A stretch of DNA of 44,784 nt from JAAFHN01 sp031421855 (GTDB lineage: Bacteria; Pseudomonadota; Gammaproteobacteria; Burkholderiales; Burkholderiaceae_C): contig JANOPN010000002.1 in NCBI GenBank assembly GCA_031421855.1, positions 1 to 44,784 on the forward strand, written 5' to 3'. The notes beneath the pieces are model-generated. The model searched no databases. It saw only the letters and a list, made by a program, of their open reading frames with translations, and was not told the DNA's origin. The translations under genes were made by a program, and so were the position numbers. How positions within the stretch are numbered: the first letter of the stretch is position 1; each line of letters starts with the position of its first letter. Shown here in pieces: positions 24,280 through 32,206 of this stretch.

Positions 24280-25959
24280 TTATCGGCAATATGACGTGGT
24301 GGGCTGCGTCAATACCCCCGTGCCGCTTGTGAATTGAAAACTCCAACACGCTATTTTCCCAGGACTATTAGCCAACAAGGCCGTTAACTCGGCCCCCACC
24401 ACTGTCTTGTAGCGAATTTTGTACGTTCCCGCTGCATTGGCGTAGCTGTCGGTACCGGTGGCCGTCGTGTTGAAGCGCTGCGCCGAGGTAAATTGCAAAA
24501 CTTGGTAGCCATCAGTCACGTCGGTGGTCAGACTCATGGCCGAGTTGGGGAATGGTGTCACCGGTGGTTTTCGAAGCGGCAAATACTTGCCACCTTGTCC
24601 AGATAAGTCTGGGCTGGGCGTGCCGCGAAAGCACGACAACACATAGGGCGAGACGTCAGTGACGTGGTAGCTGTACCCCGAGGGTCCGTTGACCACGGCG
24701 CTGGTGTTGCCGCCACACACGCCGTCGCGACTAGCGACTGTGCCATCGGCATTGTTGTAGCCGTAAATGGCAAATCCATCCAGCGCCCAGCCCAAAGGGT
24801 GTGTGTCCCAGTAGCTGGCGGCCTGACCCGCCATGAGGCAAGTCGGCGCGGCGTGGTAATGGTAGTCATCCGCCCGCCCAGCGTGGCCATTGCAAACGTC
24901 AAGCTCACCCAATACTTTGGTGTCACCGTTTTGGCAACCGCCTTGCTTACACGGGTTAAAGATCGGCACGCCGTTGATGGCCACCCCAATCGGGCCATCG
25001 ACGGCGTTGGTCGTTGAGCTGGCGATTGCGGGCGCTAGCGGAATCTTCCACGCGTTTGAGCCAAAGAAGTTTTGAGCCACGGGTACTTGCAGATTCGTGG
25101 CCATGATGCCGTTCATCATGGCGTGGGTGGCCAAGCCGTTTGACGCGATGTAAGCATAGGCGTTGTCGCAGGTGACTGTAGCTAGACCGAACGAAGAGGC
25201 TTTGAGCGATTCGCGCACATGCTCACAAGGCGTGCTTGCGGCGCTCAGTGTGGTTTGTGGGTTGGTAGCGGTGGGCGAGGTCGTGGTCGTGGTCGTGGTC
25301 GTGGTGCCGACACTAGACGTACCCCGGGTATTGCTAACATTTAACGTGGTGCTGGCCAGTGTGAGCGATGTGATCGCACTGACGAGCGCATCACCGCCGA
25401 CTGGGCTAGCGGCCGTCGCCAATTGCGGCGATGCAGACAGCGCATACAACGTGAATGTGTAGGTTTTGAGACCCGGCCCCTGCGAGCACGGCGCTTGGTA
25501 ACCCACGGTTGGGCCGTCACTGCCCACTCCGGCGATACCCACGCCGCTGCTGTTGCGGGCCAAGCTGTTGGTGCTGGCGGGGATGCCGAAAAGAACCCAG
25601 TTGTATTTGACCGGCCCCGTGACCGGCAACGTGGACATCAGCAGCGCAAACTCCTTGGTCGCCATTGGTGCATTTACCCAAGCAAGCGGGGGCGATGAGC
25701 GAGTCCCGTCGCAGGTGTAGTCGGCAGGCAGCGAACCGCCCTCAAGTGCCACACTGCTAACAATGGAAAATTTTGCCATCGACAAAACAGGCGGTACCAA
25801 AGCCGTTGCAGCAAGGCCACCACTGCTGCTGCCGCTGCCGCTGCCGCCACAGGAAACCAGCATTGCCACCAACAACAATTCGATGAAGGCCCCTATCGCG
25901 ACAAAAAAATGCCTTGATCCTGCGTATCGCAGTTGCTTTAAGTGATGTGATGCTCGCAT
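24280..25959 (-). CDS. Lipoprotein fusing a PEBP (YbhB-like) domain to a YHYH domain
   Basis: A 559-residue predicted lipoprotein. The signal segment ends in MLVSC, with Cys37 as the probable lipidation site, followed by a Gly/Ser stretch. Residues about 62-215 match the PEBP/RKIP fold (SLPADYTCDGTRSSPPLAWV, YNWVLFGIPAST, then YTFTLYAL). An eight-to-nine Thr run (about 226-234) links to a YHYH domain (about 250-480) with the name motif DDYHYHAAP near 365, HPLGWALDGFAIYGY, and paired Cys. YHYH proteins are extracellular and poorly understood. The ATG at 25959 is preferred over a TTG 27 nt upstream. It is probably followed by the small secreted gene in one transcript. Confidence 0.85.
   Translation of the reverse strand: MRASHHLKQLRYAGSRHFFVAIGAFIELLLVAMLVSCGGSGSGSSSGGLAATALVPPVLSMAKFSIVSSVALEGGSLPADYTCDGTRSSPPLAWVNAPMATKEFALLMSTLPVTGPVKYNWVLFGIPASTNSLARNSSGVGIAGVGSDGPTVGYQAPCSQGPGLKTYTFTLYALSASPQLATAASPVGGDALVSAITSLTLASTTLNVSNTRGTSSVGTTTTTTTTTSPTATNPQTTLSAASTPCEHVRESLKASSFGLATVTCDNAYAYIASNGLATHAMMNGIMATNLQVPVAQNFFGSNAWKIPLAPAIASSTTNAVDGPIGVAINGVPIFNPCKQGGCQNGDTKVLGELDVCNGHAGRADDYHYHAAPTCLMAGQAASYWDTHPLGWALDGFAIYGYNNADGTVASRDGVCGGNTSAVVNGPSGYSYHVTDVSPYVLSCFRGTPSPDLSGQGGKYLPLRKPPVTPFPNSAMSLTTDVTDGYQVLQFTSAQRFNTTATGTDSYANAAGTYKIRYKTVVGAELTALLANSPGKIACWSFQFTSGTGVLTQPTTSYCR
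25280..25303 (-). repeat. Hexanucleotide tandem repeat (Thr run) in the YHYH gene
   Basis: Four perfect GTCGTG units on the plus strand encode consecutive Thr on the minus strand, in the linker between the PEBP and YHYH domains. The unit length keeps the frame if copy number changes. Confidence 0.85.
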
Positions 25960-25985
25960 CAATCGAATGTATCGGCCATAGCCCA

Positions 25986-26015
25986 AGCTTGAATGACATC
26001 TTTGTCATTCAAGCT
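25986..26015. promoter_or_regulatory. Long perfect palindrome between the kinase and YHYH genes
   Basis: A 13-bp perfect stem (AGCTTGAATGACA against TGTCATTCAAGCT) with a 4-nt loop, 88 bp below the kinase stop and 27 bp above the lipoprotein start. No T-run follows in either direction, so an operator or an mRNA-processing hairpin fits better than a terminator. Confidence 0.55.
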
Positions 26016-26103
26016 CGTATCTTGAAAGGCAACTGCTTGAGCTCAAATTGTCGTCGCCTGAGTCCATCGCGAGGATGTGCGTGGCTGCCGTTGAGAGCGC
26101 TCG

Positions 26104-27633
26104 CTATGGCAGTGTGACCTGCAGTCTGACCTCATCGAGGGCGGTATCCAGTAAAACCAGTTCACCGCCATGCCCCCTGGCGATTTCGCGCGCCAAGCTG
26201 AGACCCAATCCGTGTCCATCCAATTGTCGATTGCGTGCAACCTCACCCCGATAGAAGCGGTCAAACAATTGACTCCGCTCGGGCGCAAAGATCGTGTCGG
26301 TGGCATTTGAAAAGACAACCTTCACGCCTACCGGTGATCTGCGTGCAGTGAGCCTGATGTCGCCGCCGCTTCGGCAGTAGCGCACCGCATTGCTAAGGAG
26401 ATTGTTGAACAGCTGGCGCAAAAGCACGACATCGCCTTGCACAACCAAGTCAGGGGCAAGATCGAATGCAAAATTTTGATCAGTCAGCAACATGTGCGCG
26501 TCAGTCGCCAGGTCGTCAAGCATGCGAGTCAGGTCAATCGGCGTTCGCTGCAAAGCCAACCAACCGGCATCGGCTTGCGATAGCAACAGCAGCTTGCGCG
26601 TGATAGTCGACAGACGCCCGACCTCATCGAGCAACAGCGTAAGTTCAACCTGCGCAGCGTTCTCGGTCGCGGTCGCTGGCGCGGGCTGTTGCGCTTTTTG
26701 AAGCGCGTGCTCCAAGCGCCCCTGCAAGATGGTGAGCGGCGTTTTGAGCTCGTGTGCAGCATCAGCCGAGAAGCGTGAGGCCTGCTGGAAACTAACCTCC
26801 AATCGCGCCAACATGGTGTTGTAGGCATCTATCAGCTCCTTGAACTCGCGATCTTCACCGCGGGTGGATAGGCGCCGATTCAAGTCGCTCTGCGTCACAT
26901 CCTGCATGGCTATTCGCAAGCGGTTCACGGGTCGCATGGTCAGCGTTGACAGTAACCACGCGCCCAGCGCTGTCAAGCCGATGGCCAAAGGAATCACGAG
27001 CTTCAAGGCCGAGATCAGTGCACCGTGAATCTGCACCTCGGTTGCCGCCACATCGACCATCACGATGCTGCGCTGCGGTTCTCTGCCAAATCGAGCGCCG
27101 CGCCACTGACGACCCTGTGACTCAAACGACGCAAGCGCGCACACACCCGGCGGGGCTCGCGCGATCGAGGGCGACTTCATCGGCTCGCCAGCGTGACGAG
27201 GTGGCGGTCGGTCGGGACGGTCGGGACGGTCGGGACGGTCGGGTCGGTCAGGACGCTCTGGGCTCGCACTGAGCAAGTCAGGCATGCGAATGTTTTCTGC
27301 CGGCTGCCATCGCGCGGCGTCAAACGCGAATCGGTTAATTGCCTGCGAGGATTGCGCACCGACACGGGGGTCGCTCACCTCCAATTGAAGAACGAGGTCG
27401 TCAGGATCGCTAAGGCCAAGCTTGGCGATGATGTCAATTTTGAGGCGTTGCAGATCGTCGCGTGCAAAGCGCTGGGTCGCCAAGCGTCTGGCTTCCATGC
27501 AAAGCCTGCCGTCCAGCAGCTGGTGTTCGTACGCCAACATGCGAGACCCACTCAAGCCCATGACCGCACACAGCACAGCGGCCACAATCAACCCGGCAAT
27601 GCCGAACAAGCGAGTGCGAAAGGAAATGATCAT
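26104..27633 (-). CDS. Sensor histidine kinase (OmpR-system, HAMP-HisKA-HATPase)
   Basis: A 509-residue membrane kinase. TM1 (about 8-28) is followed by a periplasmic domain (29-205) that contains an (RPD)n run at about 127-142. TM2 (about 208-232) and HAMP follow (MRPVNRLRIAMQDV). HisKA has FSADAAHELKTPLT (His294), and the ATPase has QLFNNLLSNAVRYC (N box), an F box FDRFYRG and GHGLGLSLAREIARGHGG (G2). An earlier in-frame start (27957) lies inside the regulator gene on the same strand and is rejected. The ATG at 27633 gives MIISFRTRLFG with a normal TM1. It is 37 bp after the regulator stop, so the two form an operon. The stimulus is unknown. Confidence 0.95.
   Translation of the reverse strand: MIISFRTRLFGIAGLIVAAVLCAVMGLSGSRMLAYEHQLLDGRLCMEARRLATQRFARDDLQRLKIDIIAKLGLSDPDDLVLQLEVSDPRVGAQSSQAINRFAFDAARWQPAENIRMPDLLSASPERPDRPDRPDRPDRPDRPPPRHAGEPMKSPSIARAPPGVCALASFESQGRQWRGARFGREPQRSIVMVDVAATEVQIHGALISALKLVIPLAIGLTALGAWLLSTLTMRPVNRLRIAMQDVTQSDLNRRLSTRGEDREFKELIDAYNTMLARLEVSFQQASRFSADAAHELKTPLTILQGRLEHALQKAQQPAPATATENAAQVELTLLLDEVGRLSTITRKLLLLSQADAGWLALQRTPIDLTRMLDDLATDAHMLLTDQNFAFDLAPDLVVQGDVVLLRQLFNNLLSNAVRYCRSGGDIRLTARRSPVGVKVVFSNATDTIFAPERSQLFDRFYRGEVARNRQLDGHGLGLSLAREIARGHGGELVLLDTALDEVRLQVTLP
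27211..27255 (-). repeat. Nine-bp tandem repeat encoding RPD units in the kinase gene
   Basis: Five tandem 9-bp units (three identical GTCGGGACG, two with one change) encode Arg-Pro-Asp on the minus strand, in the periplasmic part of the kinase. The unit keeps the frame, so the length may vary between strains. Confidence 0.9.
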
Positions 27634-27670
27634 GTGGACACCCTTCTGACTCGATGATGTCGCGTGCGGG

Positions 27671-28357
27671 TCAGCTCGGCTCGCGAAACCGGTAGCCCGT
27701 GCCCCGAACCGATTCAATGGCACACGCGGATTGGCCAGGTGCTTGCAGCGCCGCCATCTTTCCTCGGATTCGCTTGATGCAGACATCCACCACATTGGTG
27801 CTGGGGTCAAAGTCAAAGCCCCACACGTGCTCCAAAATCTGGCTGCGTGTGAAGACTTGTCCCGCTGAGCGCATGAGGTACTCAAGCAAACTGAACTCGC
27901 GAGTGGTGAGCTCGATCGTTTGCCCGCTGCAGATGGCTTGGCGCGCGATGCGGTCAAGCTTGAGCTGGCCCACCTGCAATGTGTTTTGGCGATCTCCTGA
28001 CACGCGACGCATCAGGGCCTGTATTCGAGCGAAGAGTTCTTCGACGAAAAATGGTTTGGCCAAGTAGTCGTCTGCTCCTTGGTTCAATCCCTCAATTCGG
28101 TCACCCAGTTCATTGCGCGCGGTGAGCAATATCACGGGCGTAACCACGCCCGCGCTTCGCATGGCTTTGAGCACCGACAAGCCGTCACGACCAGGCAGCA
28201 TCAAGTCCAAAATCACGACATTAAAGCCGTCCTCACATGCCTGCGAAAGGCCCGCGTTGCCATTGATGCAATGCGTGACGACCAAGCCACGCGTCGCCAA
28301 ACCCGAACAGACGAAGTCGGCGATCTTTTGTTCGTCTTCAACCAGTAAAACCCGCAT
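27671..28357 (-). CDS. OmpR/PhoB-family response regulator
   Basis: A 228-residue protein: receiver domain (1-115, MRVLLVEDEQ, phospho-acceptor Asp51 in VVILDLMLPGRDG, Thr in LLTAR, Lys in YLAKPF) and C-terminal winged helix (about 125-225, IELTTREFSLLEYLMRSAGQVFTR, then NVVDVCIKRIRGKM and SVRGTGYRF). It resembles QseB/CopR-type regulators. Starts at 28366 and 28378 are also in frame, but MRVLLVEDE is the family beginning. It is first in an operon with the kinase. Direct repeats about 50 bp upstream may be its own binding site. Confidence 0.95.
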   Translation of the reverse strand: MRVLLVEDEQKIADFVCSGLATRGLVVTHCINGNAGLSQACEDGFNVVILDLMLPGRDGLSVLKAMRSAGVVTPVILLTARNELGDRIEGLNQGADDYLAKPFFVEELFARIQALMRRVSGDRQNTLQVGQLKLDRIARQAICSGQTIELTTREFSLLEYLMRSAGQVFTRSQILEHVWGFDFDPSTNVVDVCIKRIRGKMAALQAPGQSACAIESVRGTGYRFREPS

Positions 28358-28403
28358 GAGCCACATTGTCAGGGACACAAGCCTCTGAAAAATGACGGTG
28401 TTG

Positions 28404-28421
28404 TCATCAGACTTTCATCAG
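28404..28421. promoter_or_regulatory. Direct repeats upstream of the OmpR-type regulator
   Basis: TCATCAG occurs at 28404 and 28415, an 11-bp (one-turn) spacing typical of OmpR/PhoB-family half-sites, with a further TCAT at 28423. It lies 47 bp above the regulator's ATG on the minus strand, so it is a candidate autoregulatory site. Confidence 0.4.
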
Positions 28422-28473
28422 TCATCGCACGACCCGCCACTGAGGCGGTCGAAGCAGTCGGGTTGAAGGCAAA

Positions 28474-28489
28474 GAGATTTGGCAAGACT
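28474..28489 (+). repeat. Right 16-bp direct repeat bounding a 4.8-kb block
   Basis: GAGATTTGGCAAGACT, 15/16 identical to 23682-23697. In frame it reads KEIWQD followed by a TAG, resembling the NEIxQD codons of the left remnant. Confidence 0.65.
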
Positions 28490-28733
28490 AGGCGCATTGA
28501 CTCGGCTGAGAAGCTGGGGGCGCTTAAGCTGCGAAATCTACTTGACCCACATGTTTGAGGTGTACCCAGGGGTCCAACTGCATGGGCTCTTGGGCAATTC
28601 CATGCCGCTGGGGTATTGGGCTCGTGTGCCGATTGGGCTGGCCGGCTGGCTCGTAGGCGCGGGGCTCGAGCGCTGGCTGACCGAGCCTGAGAAAGACCGA
28701 ATCGGTGAATGGGTGCGCAGCTGTGCCAAATAG
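28479..28733 (+). pseudogene. Acyltransferase-3 (OafA/YrhL-like) remnant, C-terminal part
   Basis: Up to 84 codons from a TTG, including WGRLSCEIYLTHMF and a final transmembrane stretch WARVPIGLAGWLVGAGLERWLTEPE. These match the last two helices of acyltransferase-3 proteins (GRLSYEIYLTHMF, then a helix and a basic tail). The natural stop is present but the N-terminal 250 or more residues are not. The matching middle remnant is 4.8 kb upstream (23553). A copy of the 36-bp repeat begins 14 nt after the stop. Decay is clear; whether both pieces came from one gene is inferred. Confidence 0.7.
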
Positions 28734-28747
28734 GTGATCACATTTTG

Positions 28748-28783
28748 ATAGCAACAAGTTCAATGAATCCGGTGACCAATAGC
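28748..28783 (+). repeat. Dispersed 36-bp repeat, copy 5 (intergenic)
   Basis: ATAGCAACAAG, then TTCAATGAATCCGGTGACCA and an A-rich tail including ACTCATGA, like the flank of copy 1. It follows the acyltransferase remnant. The remaining gap to 28934 holds nothing recognisable. Confidence 0.9.
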
Positions 28784-28934
28784 CAAAAACTCATGAGATA
28801 TCACCGAAACGAGCCTACACGCCTGCATTTGAGTCACTGGCTTGCAAGTCGCTGCCGTCAAATTCGATTGACTGGCATGACGACACGGATACTCATCAAA
28901 CAACCCGGCGAATTTCGGCGACGCACGCCAACAG

Positions 28935-29255
28935 TCACACACCCCATGTGATGGGCTTGTCGGCTGCGGCCGAGCGCTTGACCATCGCCACCAGTGGCAC
29001 GGCGCGAACCCGAAGGCTGATGCCGTCGGTGGCACTGGCGTGTCCGCTGGAGTTGGCCGTCGCAGCTTGAACGGCGCGCAGTGCATCGTCTGCCGCTGCA
29101 GCGGCCTCCAAACCAAGTAAGGCTTGGGGCATTTGCTCGGGCAACAAAATGCCCTTGGGGTCGCTGTCTTTGCCCATGGCTTGCAACACTTGGCGGCCCG
29201 TGGCCTCAAGCATGATGACGTCGGCGGTGACGGCGGATTTGAATTTGTAGAGCAT
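28935..29255 (-). CDS. DUF1840 domain-containing protein
   Basis: A 106-residue cytosolic protein of a family common in Betaproteobacteria: MLYKFKSAVTADVIMLEATG at the N-terminus, PKGILLPEQMPQALLGLEAA in the middle and VPLVAMVKRSAAADKPITWGV at the end, which is the usual layout and length. The biochemical role is unknown. It is divergent from the anthraniloyl-CoA operon, with 81 bp between the starts, so the two promoters may share control sites. Confidence 0.92.
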   Translation of the reverse strand: MLYKFKSAVTADVIMLEATGRQVLQAMGKDSDPKGILLPEQMPQALLGLEAAAAADDALRAVQAATANSSGHASATDGISLRVRAVPLVAMVKRSAAADKPITWGV

Positions 29256-29301
29256 GGCGGCATTTTGCGCCCAGCGTTCTCGGTCTGGGCGCAGATTTTT
29301 G

Positions 29302-29330
29302 TTTACAACTCAAATGTTGAGGCCTAAACT
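29302..29330 (+). promoter_or_regulatory. Candidate promoter and operator of the aromatic-acid operon
   Basis: TTTACA (29302-29307) and TAAACT (29325-29330) are 17 nt apart, a good sigma-70 spacing. CAAC and GTTG (29306-29319) form a short dyad between the boxes, a plausible site for the MarR encoded in the operon. Transcription would begin close to the ATG at 29337. Confidence 0.4.
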
Positions 29331-29336
29331 AAATGC

Positions 29337-31733
29337 ATGTCTGTCCAAACCACCCACTCCGCCGCCCAACTCGCCGCTCCCTTATCCAGCATCGTGATGA
29401 TCGGCGGTGGGCCAGCGGGTTTGTACGCCGCGTTGCTGCTTAAAAAGCGTTGGCCGACCGCTCAGGTGACGGTTGTCGAGCGCAACAAGCCCTACGACAC
29501 CTTTGGCTGGGGGGTCGTGCTGTCGGACCAAACCTTGGACAACTTGCGTGTTGCCGACGCGCCCAGCGCCCAGTTGATTGGGGATGCGTTCAACCACTGG
29601 GACGACATCGAGGTGTTTTTCAAGGGTGAGCGGGTGCGCACCACGGGTCACGGGTTTTGCGGCATTGGGCGCAAGCACTTGCTCAACATCTTGCAAGACC
29701 GCTGTACGGAGTTGGGGGTTGACTTGGTCTTCAATGCCGATGTGGGCGACGAGACCGAGATCGCCGCGCAATACCAAGCCGACTTGATCGTCGCCTGCGA
29801 CGGCTTGAACTCCAAAATCAGAAGCAAATACGCCGCCGTTTTTGAGCCCGACGTCGAGATGCGCGACTGCCGCTTCGTTTGGCTGGGCACGAAGAAGACG
29901 TTTGATGCGTTCACCTTTGCGTTTGAGCACACGCCGCACGGCTGGTTTGCCGCCCACGCCTACAAGTTCAACGACGACACCTCGACTTTCATTGTTGAAA
30001 CCCCGCAAGCCTGCTGGGCAGCTCATGGTTTGGACGCCATGACACAAGACGAGGCAACGCGGTTTTGTGAACGACTATTCGCCAAATACCTGGACGGCAA
30101 CGCCTTGATGACGAACGCCGCCCACCTGCGCGGGTCGGCGAACTGGATTCAATTTCCGCGTGTGGTGTGCAAGCGCTGGGTGACCATGGTCGAGTCCGAT
30201 GGGCGACAAATTCCGCTGGTTTTGATGGGGGACGCGGCGCACACGGCGCATTTTTCCATCGGCAGTGGCACCAAATTGGCCCTAGAAGATGCGATCGAAC
30301 TCGACAAGCGGCTGGGCGAACACGGCGATGTGCCCTCAGCCCTGCAATCCTACGAAGCTTTGCGCAGCGTGGAGGTGCTGAAGATCCAAAACGCTGCGCG
30401 CAACAGCACCGAGTGGTTTGAAAACGTCGAGCGTTACAGCGCCATGCAGGCGCAGCAGTTCAGTTACAGCTTGCTCACCCGCAGCCAGCGCATCAGCCAC
30501 GAAAACCTGCGCGTGCGCGACCGCGCTTGGCTGCAGGGGTTTGAGGCTTGGCTGGCCGACACCGCGCAGCCCAATCGAAAGAGCCAGCGGGCGGTTTTGC
30601 CCATGCTCACGCCGCTGGTGGCGCGCGGGCTGACGCTTGCTAATCGAATCGTCGTCAGCCCCATGGCGACGTATTCGGCGGTTGACGGCTTGCCGCAAGA
30701 CTTCCATTTGGTTCATTTGGGCGCGCGCGCCATGGGCGGCGCGGGCTTGGTGTTTGCCGAGATGACCTGCGTGAGCGCACCGGGCCGCATCACGCCAGGC
30801 TGCCCAGGCCTCTACACCGACGCGCAGCGCGATGCTTGGGCACGCATCGTGCGGTTTGTCCACGATCAAACGCCGGCCAAAATCGGGGTGCAACTCGGCC
30901 ACAGCGGCCCCAAGGGCTCGACCCGCGTGGGCTGGGAGGGCACCGACATGCCTTTGCCCAGCGGCAATTGGGACTTGATTGCCGCAAGTGGCCTGCCCTG
31001 GAGCGGCGCTAACGCAGTGCCTGCGGCCATGACCGAGGCCGACATGGCCCGCGTGACACTTGAGTTTGTTGCGTCAACCATCCGCGCGGCCAACGCCGGT
31101 TTTGACTGGCTTGAGCTGCACTGCGCGCACGGCTATTTGCTCTCAAGCTTCATTTGTCCGCTGACAAACGTTCGCACCGACGCGTACGGCGGCTCATTGG
31201 CCAACCGAATACGCTTTCCGCTGGCGGTTTTTGCCGCCGTGCGAGCCGCCTGGCCACAAGACCGGCCCATGAGCGTGCGGATTTCAGCCCACGACTGGGC
31301 AATCGGCGGCAACACGGCTGACGACGCGGTTGAGATGGCGCGGGCGTTTAAGGCGCATGGGGCAGACTTCATTGACGTGTCAAGCGGCCAAACCACGCCG
31401 CAGGCCAAGCCGGTTTACGGTCGCATGTACCAAACCCCGTTTGCGGACCGCATTCGCAACGAAGCGGGTATTCGCACCATTGCGGTGGGCGCGATTACTG
31501 AGGCCGATCACGCCAACAGCATCATCGCGGCGGGGCGAGCCGATTTGTGCGCCGTGGCCAGACCGCACCTGGCCAACCCGGCTTGGACGCTTTTTGAGGC
31601 GGCCAAACTGCAAAGCAAAGATGTCGTGTGGCCGCGCGCCTACGAAGCGGGTCGAGATCAGCTCTACCGCGAGTTTTTTAAGCAAAATCAGCCCTTGGTC
31701 TCCGGATCTATTGGGCCGGATGCTACTGAATAA
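29337..31733 (+). CDS. Anthraniloyl-CoA monooxygenase/reductase (FAD monooxygenase-OYE fusion)
   Basis: A 798-residue two-domain flavoprotein. The N-terminal FAD monooxygenase (about 15-400) has IVMIGGGPAGLYAALLL and LVLMGDAAHTAHFSIGSGTKL. The C-terminal old-yellow-enzyme barrel (about 410-780) has LANRIVVSPMATYSA, HCAHGYLLSSFICPLTNVRTD and GSLANRIRF. This fusion is the hallmark of 2-aminobenzoyl-CoA monooxygenase/reductase, which hydroxylates and then reduces the ring of anthraniloyl-CoA; salicylyl-CoA 5-hydroxylase annotation is often given to the same family. Neighbouring ligase, beta-oxidation-like enzymes and RidA support the anthranilate role. The last 15 or so residues come from an antisense copy of the 36-bp repeat. 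Confidence 0.9.
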   Translation: MSVQTTHSAAQLAAPLSSIVMIGGGPAGLYAALLLKKRWPTAQVTVVERNKPYDTFGWGVVLSDQTLDNLRVADAPSAQLIGDAFNHWDDIEVFFKGERVRTTGHGFCGIGRKHLLNILQDRCTELGVDLVFNADVGDETEIAAQYQADLIVACDGLNSKIRSKYAAVFEPDVEMRDCRFVWLGTKKTFDAFTFAFEHTPHGWFAAHAYKFNDDTSTFIVETPQACWAAHGLDAMTQDEATRFCERLFAKYLDGNALMTNAAHLRGSANWIQFPRVVCKRWVTMVESDGRQIPLVLMGDAAHTAHFSIGSGTKLALEDAIELDKRLGEHGDVPSALQSYEALRSVEVLKIQNAARNSTEWFENVERYSAMQAQQFSYSLLTRSQRISHENLRVRDRAWLQGFEAWLADTAQPNRKSQRAVLPMLTPLVARGLTLANRIVVSPMATYSAVDGLPQDFHLVHLGARAMGGAGLVFAEMTCVSAPGRITPGCPGLYTDAQRDAWARIVRFVHDQTPAKIGVQLGHSGPKGSTRVGWEGTDMPLPSGNWDLIAASGLPWSGANAVPAAMTEADMARVTLEFVASTIRAANAGFDWLELHCAHGYLLSSFICPLTNVRTDAYGGSLANRIRFPLAVFAAVRAAWPQDRPMSVRISAHDWAIGGNTADDAVEMARAFKAHGADFIDVSSGQTTPQAKPVYGRMYQTPFADRIRNEAGIRTIAVGAITEADHANSIIAAGRADLCAVARPHLANPAWTLFEAAKLQSKDVVWPRAYEAGRDQLYREFFKQNQPLVSGSIGPDATE
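31691..31726 (-). repeat. Dispersed 36-bp repeat, copy 6 (C-terminal codons of the monooxygenase)
   Basis: On the minus strand it reads GTAGCA, a variable middle, then CCAATAGATCCGGAGACCAA and GGGC: the GGAGACC subtype. It is antisense to the gene and encodes its final residues (QPLVSGSIGPDAT) before the stop at 31731-31733. Confidence 0.8.
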
Positions 31734-31738
31734 ATAGC

Positions 31739-32206
31739 ATGGACTTGGAGACCCGATCCCACGCTGAGCACGCCGCTGAGCTGCGGCTGTGGCTGCGCTT
31801 GCTGTCTTGCACCCAGCGCATTGAGACGACGGTGCGAAGCCGCCTGCGCAGCGATTTTGAGACGACTTTGCCGCGCTTTGACCTCATGGCCCAGCTTGAA
31901 CGCCACCCGCAGGGCATGAAGATGAACGAGCTGTCCAAGCGATTGATGGTGAGCAACGGCAACGTGACCGGCATCACCGACCAACTGGTGGCGGAGGGCT
32001 TGGTTGAGCGAATTGAAGCCCCCAACGACCGGCGCGCCTGGCTGGTGCGGCTGACCGCACCGGGGCGCAGTAGCTTTGCCAGCATGGCGGCAGCACACGA
32101 AACCTGGATCGTGAATGCGTTTTCCACCCTCACCCCCCAGCAGTCTGAGGCGCTTTACGCCTTGCTGGGGCAACTCAAATCGACGTCGAAGCAGCCAGCA
32201 CCATGA
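31739..32206 (+). CDS. MarR family transcriptional regulator
   Basis: A 155-residue winged-helix regulator. MNELSKRLMVSNGNVTGITDQLVAEGLVERI is the recognition region, with the DRRAWLVRLT wing (about 60-110) and flanking dimerisation helices (LRLWLRLLSC at the start, SEALYALLGQL at the end). It is embedded in the operon: 5 bp after the monooxygenase and overlapping the hydratase by ATGA. Relatives commonly repress such operons and release on binding an aromatic acid or its CoA ester, so autoregulation is likely. The dyad at 29306-29319 is a candidate site. Confidence 0.93.
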   Translation: MDLETRSHAEHAAELRLWLRLLSCTQRIETTVRSRLRSDFETTLPRFDLMAQLERHPQGMKMNELSKRLMVSNGNVTGITDQLVAEGLVERIEAPNDRRAWLVRLTAPGRSSFASMAAAHETWIVNAFSTLTPQQSEALYALLGQLKSTSKQPAP

